From Bordetella parapertussis (GTDB lineage Bacteria; Pseudomonadota; Gammaproteobacteria; Burkholderiales; Burkholderiaceae_C), in the NCBI GenBank assembly GCA_945900695.1, contig CAMDJU010000091.1:1-9680 (forward strand): a stretch of DNA of 9,680 nucleotides. The letters run 5' to 3'. Of the stretch, positions 7,564-9,680 are shown piece after piece. A model generated the notes under the pieces. The model searched no databases, had not been told where the DNA came from, and saw only the letters and a program-made list of their open reading frames with translations. The position numbers and the translations under genes are program-made. Position 1 is the first letter of the stretch. Each line of letters opens with the position of its first letter.

Positions 7564-8247
7564 TCAGTCGACGTAGATCAAACCGGCCTTCTCCAGCGGC
7601 GCGCGCATGTTGTACATGTCCAAGCCCAACTCACCGGCCGCCAGTTTGGTGCGCTTGTCCCCCTCGTTGGCCTCGCGCGCAGCCGCCGCATCGGCGGCTT
7701 GGGCTGCAAATTCAGCGGGCACCACCACCACGCCATCATCGTCGGCCACGATGGCGTCGCCGGGGTTGACCAAGGCACCGGCGCAGACCACGGGGAAATT
7801 GACATAACCCAAGGTGGACTTGACCGTGCCCTTGGCGCTGATGCATTTGCTCCACACGGGGAAACCCATGGCGGTCAGCTCAGAGACATCGCGCACACCG
7901 GCGTCGATCACAAATCCATGGGCGCCACGCGCTTTGAAGGAGGTGGCGATCAGATCGCCAAAGTAACCGTCGGTGCAGGGCGCGCTGATGGCCGCGACCA
8001 CGATGTCACCGGGTTGCACCTGCTCACAAGCCACATGCAGCATCCAGTTGTCGCCTGGGTGCAGCAGCACTGTCAGCGCCGTTCCCGAGACCCGGGCACC
8101 GGGGTAAACCGGGCGCATATACGTGTGCAACATGCCCACCCGACCCATGGCTTCGTGGACTGTGGCCACGCCGTATTTGGCCAGGCGCTCTACCGCCGTT
8201 TTGTCGGCGCGTTGGATATTGCGTTTGACTTTGCCCATGTTGTTCAT
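7564..8247 (-). CDS. pmdF/ligK: 4-carboxy-4-hydroxy-2-oxoadipate aldolase
   Basis: This is the last pathway step, a divalent-metal-dependent class II aldolase that splits 4-carboxy-4-hydroxy-2-oxoadipate into pyruvate and oxaloacetate; family members also decarboxylate oxaloacetate. The 227-residue protein belongs to the HMG/CHA aldolase and RraA-like fold. The active-site segment is clear: [16 protein letters not shown] (96-111) and DAGVRDV (115-121), with the substrate-binding R119 and metal-linked D120, and the early helix [10 protein letters not shown]. The N-terminal [10 protein letters not shown] is usual for the bacterial LigK group. AAAGG lies 8 nt upstream of the ATG at 8247, favouring it over the Met at codon 4. 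Only 1 nt separates it from the pmdE stop, so the two are probably co-translated. Confidence 0.95.
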   Translation of the reverse strand: MNNMGKVKRNIQRADKTAVERLAKYGVATVHEAMGRVGMLHTYMRPVYPGARVSGTALTVLLHPGDNWMLHVACEQVQPGDIVVAAISAPCTDGYFGDLIATSFKARGAHGFVIDAGVRDVSELTAMGFPVWSKCISAKGTVKSTLGYVNFPVVCAGALVNPGDAIVADDDGVVVVPAEFAAQAADAAAAREANEGDKRTKLAAGELGLDMYNMRAPLEKAGLIYVD

Positions 8248-8248
8248 A

Positions 8249-9283
8249 TCAGTGACCTTTCTGTTTTAACAAACTGTCCAAACGGGGAAACACGCGGCGC
8301 ACATTGCCCTCATAGATGGCGTGCCGATCGGCATCGCTCAAAATTTTGCTGGCCTGGATGTAGCGCTTGGTGTCATCAAAGTAGTGACCGGTTTGCGGGT
8401 CGATGCCACGCACTGCGCCAATCATCTCTGAGGCGAACAGCACGTTTTTGACCGGGATCACGGTGTTGAGCAAATCAATGCCGGGTTGGTGGTAGACGCA
8501 GGTGTCAAAGAAAATGTTGTTGAGCAAATGCTCTTCCAGCAATGGCTTTTTCAGCTCTTGTGCCAAGCCGCGAAAGCGCCCCCAGTGATAGGGCACAGCG
8601 CCGCCGCCGTGCGGGATCAAAAACTTCAGCGTTGGGAAATCTTTGAACAAGTCGCTGTTGAGGCACTGCATGAAGGCCGTGGTGTCGGCGTTCAAATAAT
8701 GCGCGCCGGTGGTGTGAAAGCAGGCATTGCAACTGGTGGACACATGGATCATGGCGGGCAAGTTGTGCTCGACCATTTTTTCGTAAATCGGGTACCAGTG
8801 GCGGTCGTTCAAGGGTGGGCTGGTCCAGTGGCCGCCAGAGGGGTCGGGGTTCAAGTTGATCCCCACCGCACCGTACTCTTTGACACAACGCTCCAGCTCC
8901 GGGATGCAAGTGGCCGGGTCCACACCAGGCGACTGGGGCAGCATGGCGACGGGCACAAAGTTGTCGGGGAAAAGCTTGGACACCCGAAAGCACAGCTCGT
9001 TGCAAATTGCGGCCCAGGTGCTCGACACCTGGAAATCGCCAATGTGGTGCGCCATGAAAGAGGCACGGGGTGAAAACAAGGTGATGTCGCTGCCGCGCTC
9101 TTTCATCAGCTTGAGTTGATTGGTCTCGATGCTGTGGCGCAAGTCATCGTCGCTGATGTTGAGATCAGCCGCTTTGGGCATCTGGGTGGGGTCTTGGATG
9201 CCAGCGATTTGCTGGTTGCGCCAATCGTCCAGCGCTTTGGGCGCGGTCGTGTAGTGGCCGTGGCAGTCGATGATGAGAGACAT
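8249..9283 (-). CDS. pmdE/ligJ: 4-oxalomesaconate hydratase
   Basis: This enzyme adds water to 4-oxalomesaconate (in the enol form) to give 4-carboxy-4-hydroxy-2-oxoadipate. It is 344 residues, about the length of LigJ (341). It is an unusual amidohydrolase superfamily member that acts as a hydratase rather than a hydrolase. Metal-type residues are visible: H8 and H10 ([10 protein letters not shown]), H180 (AMIHVSTSC), H225 ([14 protein letters not shown]) and E286 ([12 protein letters not shown]). The SEMIG glutamate in place of the usual aspartate is typical of the LigJ group. GAGG lies closely upstream of the ATG at 9283. A 35-bp gap separates it from the substrate-binding-like gene and 1 nt from pmdF. 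Cytoplasmic. Confidence 0.95.
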   Translation of the reverse strand: MSLIIDCHGHYTTAPKALDDWRNQQIAGIQDPTQMPKAADLNISDDDLRHSIETNQLKLMKERGSDITLFSPRASFMAHHIGDFQVSSTWAAICNELCFRVSKLFPDNFVPVAMLPQSPGVDPATCIPELERCVKEYGAVGINLNPDPSGGHWTSPPLNDRHWYPIYEKMVEHNLPAMIHVSTSCNACFHTTGAHYLNADTTAFMQCLNSDLFKDFPTLKFLIPHGGGAVPYHWGRFRGLAQELKKPLLEEHLLNNIFFDTCVYHQPGIDLLNTVIPVKNVLFASEMIGAVRGIDPQTGHYFDDTKRYIQASKILSDADRHAIYEGNVRRVFPRLDSLLKQKGH

Positions 9284-9318
9284 GGTTTTCCTCGGTGTAG
9301 AAACAAAAAGTGAAGGGC

Positions 9319-9680
9319 CTAAACCCAGTGCATGCCGTGTCGGCGCTTGATCGGCTCAACTTCGGCACTGGCCAAAAAATCCATCCAAGCGCGCACCGCA
9401 GGTGCACGCTGGGCATCCGCTGCCGCTGCCACACCCATGCCAGTCGAGAACACACTGATATAGGCCACGTCAGGCGACAACTCGCCCAGCAGCGTGATGC
9501 CGGGCAAAGCCAAGAGTTCGCTGAGTTGCTGAAAGCCCAAACTGGCCTCGCCTCGGGCCAACAAAGCCCCCACGGGCACACCCGGCGGGGCCTGCACACA
9601 GCGGCCTTGCATGGCGGCGGTGATGCCCCATTGGTCAAATAACTTTTCCAAATACACGCCACTGGGCCCCGTGGAATACG
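9319..9680 (-). CDS. ModA-like substrate-binding-domain protein, C-terminal part (5' end outside the window)
   Basis: The frame is open to the window edge on the minus strand and ends with TAG at 9321-9319, giving the last 119 residues. The first visible residues, YSTGPSGVYLEKLFDQWGI, followed by GVPVGALLARGEASLGFQQLSEL and ITLLGELSPD, are typical of the second lobe of periplasmic-binding-protein type II folds like molybdate-binding ModA. The end, about RAWMDFLASAEVEPIKRRHGMHWV, also fits. Whether it has a signal peptide cannot be seen. It is 35 bp upstream of pmdE and so probably in the same operon, which suggests binding of an aromatic acid or pathway metabolite, either for uptake or as a cytoplasmic sensor. 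Molybdate binding itself would be unexpected here. The exact ligand is unknown. Confidence 0.8.
   Translation of the reverse strand, partial: YSTGPSGVYLEKLFDQWGITAAMQGRCVQAPPGVPVGALLARGEASLGFQQLSELLALPGITLLGELSPDVAYISVFSTGMGVAAAADAQRAPAVRAWMDFLASAEVEPIKRRHGMHWV

Noticed and set aside
7517..7566. A 16-codon frame starting in a TGATG overlap with the pmdF stop.
   Set aside because: It has no Shine-Dalgarno sequence, is very short and has no recognisable sequence, so it is probably chance.

Overview
The window looks like a chromosome segment of a beta-proteobacterium, probably order Burkholderiales and family Comamonadaceae. The reasons are the dnaG-rpoD order, an RpoD with a very long Lys/Ala/Pro-rich N-terminal extension, a base composition of roughly 60% GC, and a protocatechuate 4,5-cleavage cluster in the same gene order as the pmd operon described in Comamonas. 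The genus cannot be fixed from the sequence alone.

Left part, plus strand (1-3040): the 3' end of dnaG (primase), a leader of about 190 nt, and a complete rpoD (primary sigma factor). A perfect TATAAT hexamer overlaps the dnaG stop codon. The leader ends in a terminator-like hairpin with seven T's, directly before the rpoD ribosome binding site. rpoD is closed by a very strong hairpin with a perfect 19-bp stem that can work in both directions.

Middle (3040-3210): a short convergent intergenic region. It holds a small palindromic element and a second, slightly diverged copy of the last codons and stop of the neighbouring aldo/keto reductase gene. The copies differ only at synonymous third positions, so this looks like a scar of gene replacement or of loss of a tandem homologue.

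Right part, minus strand (9680 down to 3181): one tightly packed operon, read as substrate-binding-like protein (partial), pmdE/ligJ, pmdF/ligK, pmdD/ligI, pmdA/ligA, pmdB/ligB, pmdC/ligC, aldo/keto reductase. Gaps are 35, 1, 123, 3, 3, 58 and -4 bp. PmdAB opens protocatechuate at the 4,5 bond to 4-carboxy-2-hydroxymuconate-6-semialdehyde (CHMS). PmdC oxidises CHMS to 2-pyrone-4,6-dicarboxylate (PDC), PmdD hydrolyses PDC to 4-oxalomesaconate, PmdE hydrates this to 4-carboxy-4-hydroxy-2-oxoadipate, and PmdF cleaves that to pyruvate and oxaloacetate. The key metal-binding and catalytic residues are present in all these enzymes. The tautomerase (PmdU/GalD-like), the regulator and a conventional transporter are not in the window and may lie beyond 9680.

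No CRISPR array, tRNA, rRNA, insertion sequence or defence system was seen, and there is no gene-free stretch over 300 bases. The catabolic core is known biology. The less explained items are the two genes flanking it (the ModA-like protein and the coupled aldo/keto reductase), the rpoD leader, the tail duplication, and the structured 123-bp gap inside the operon.
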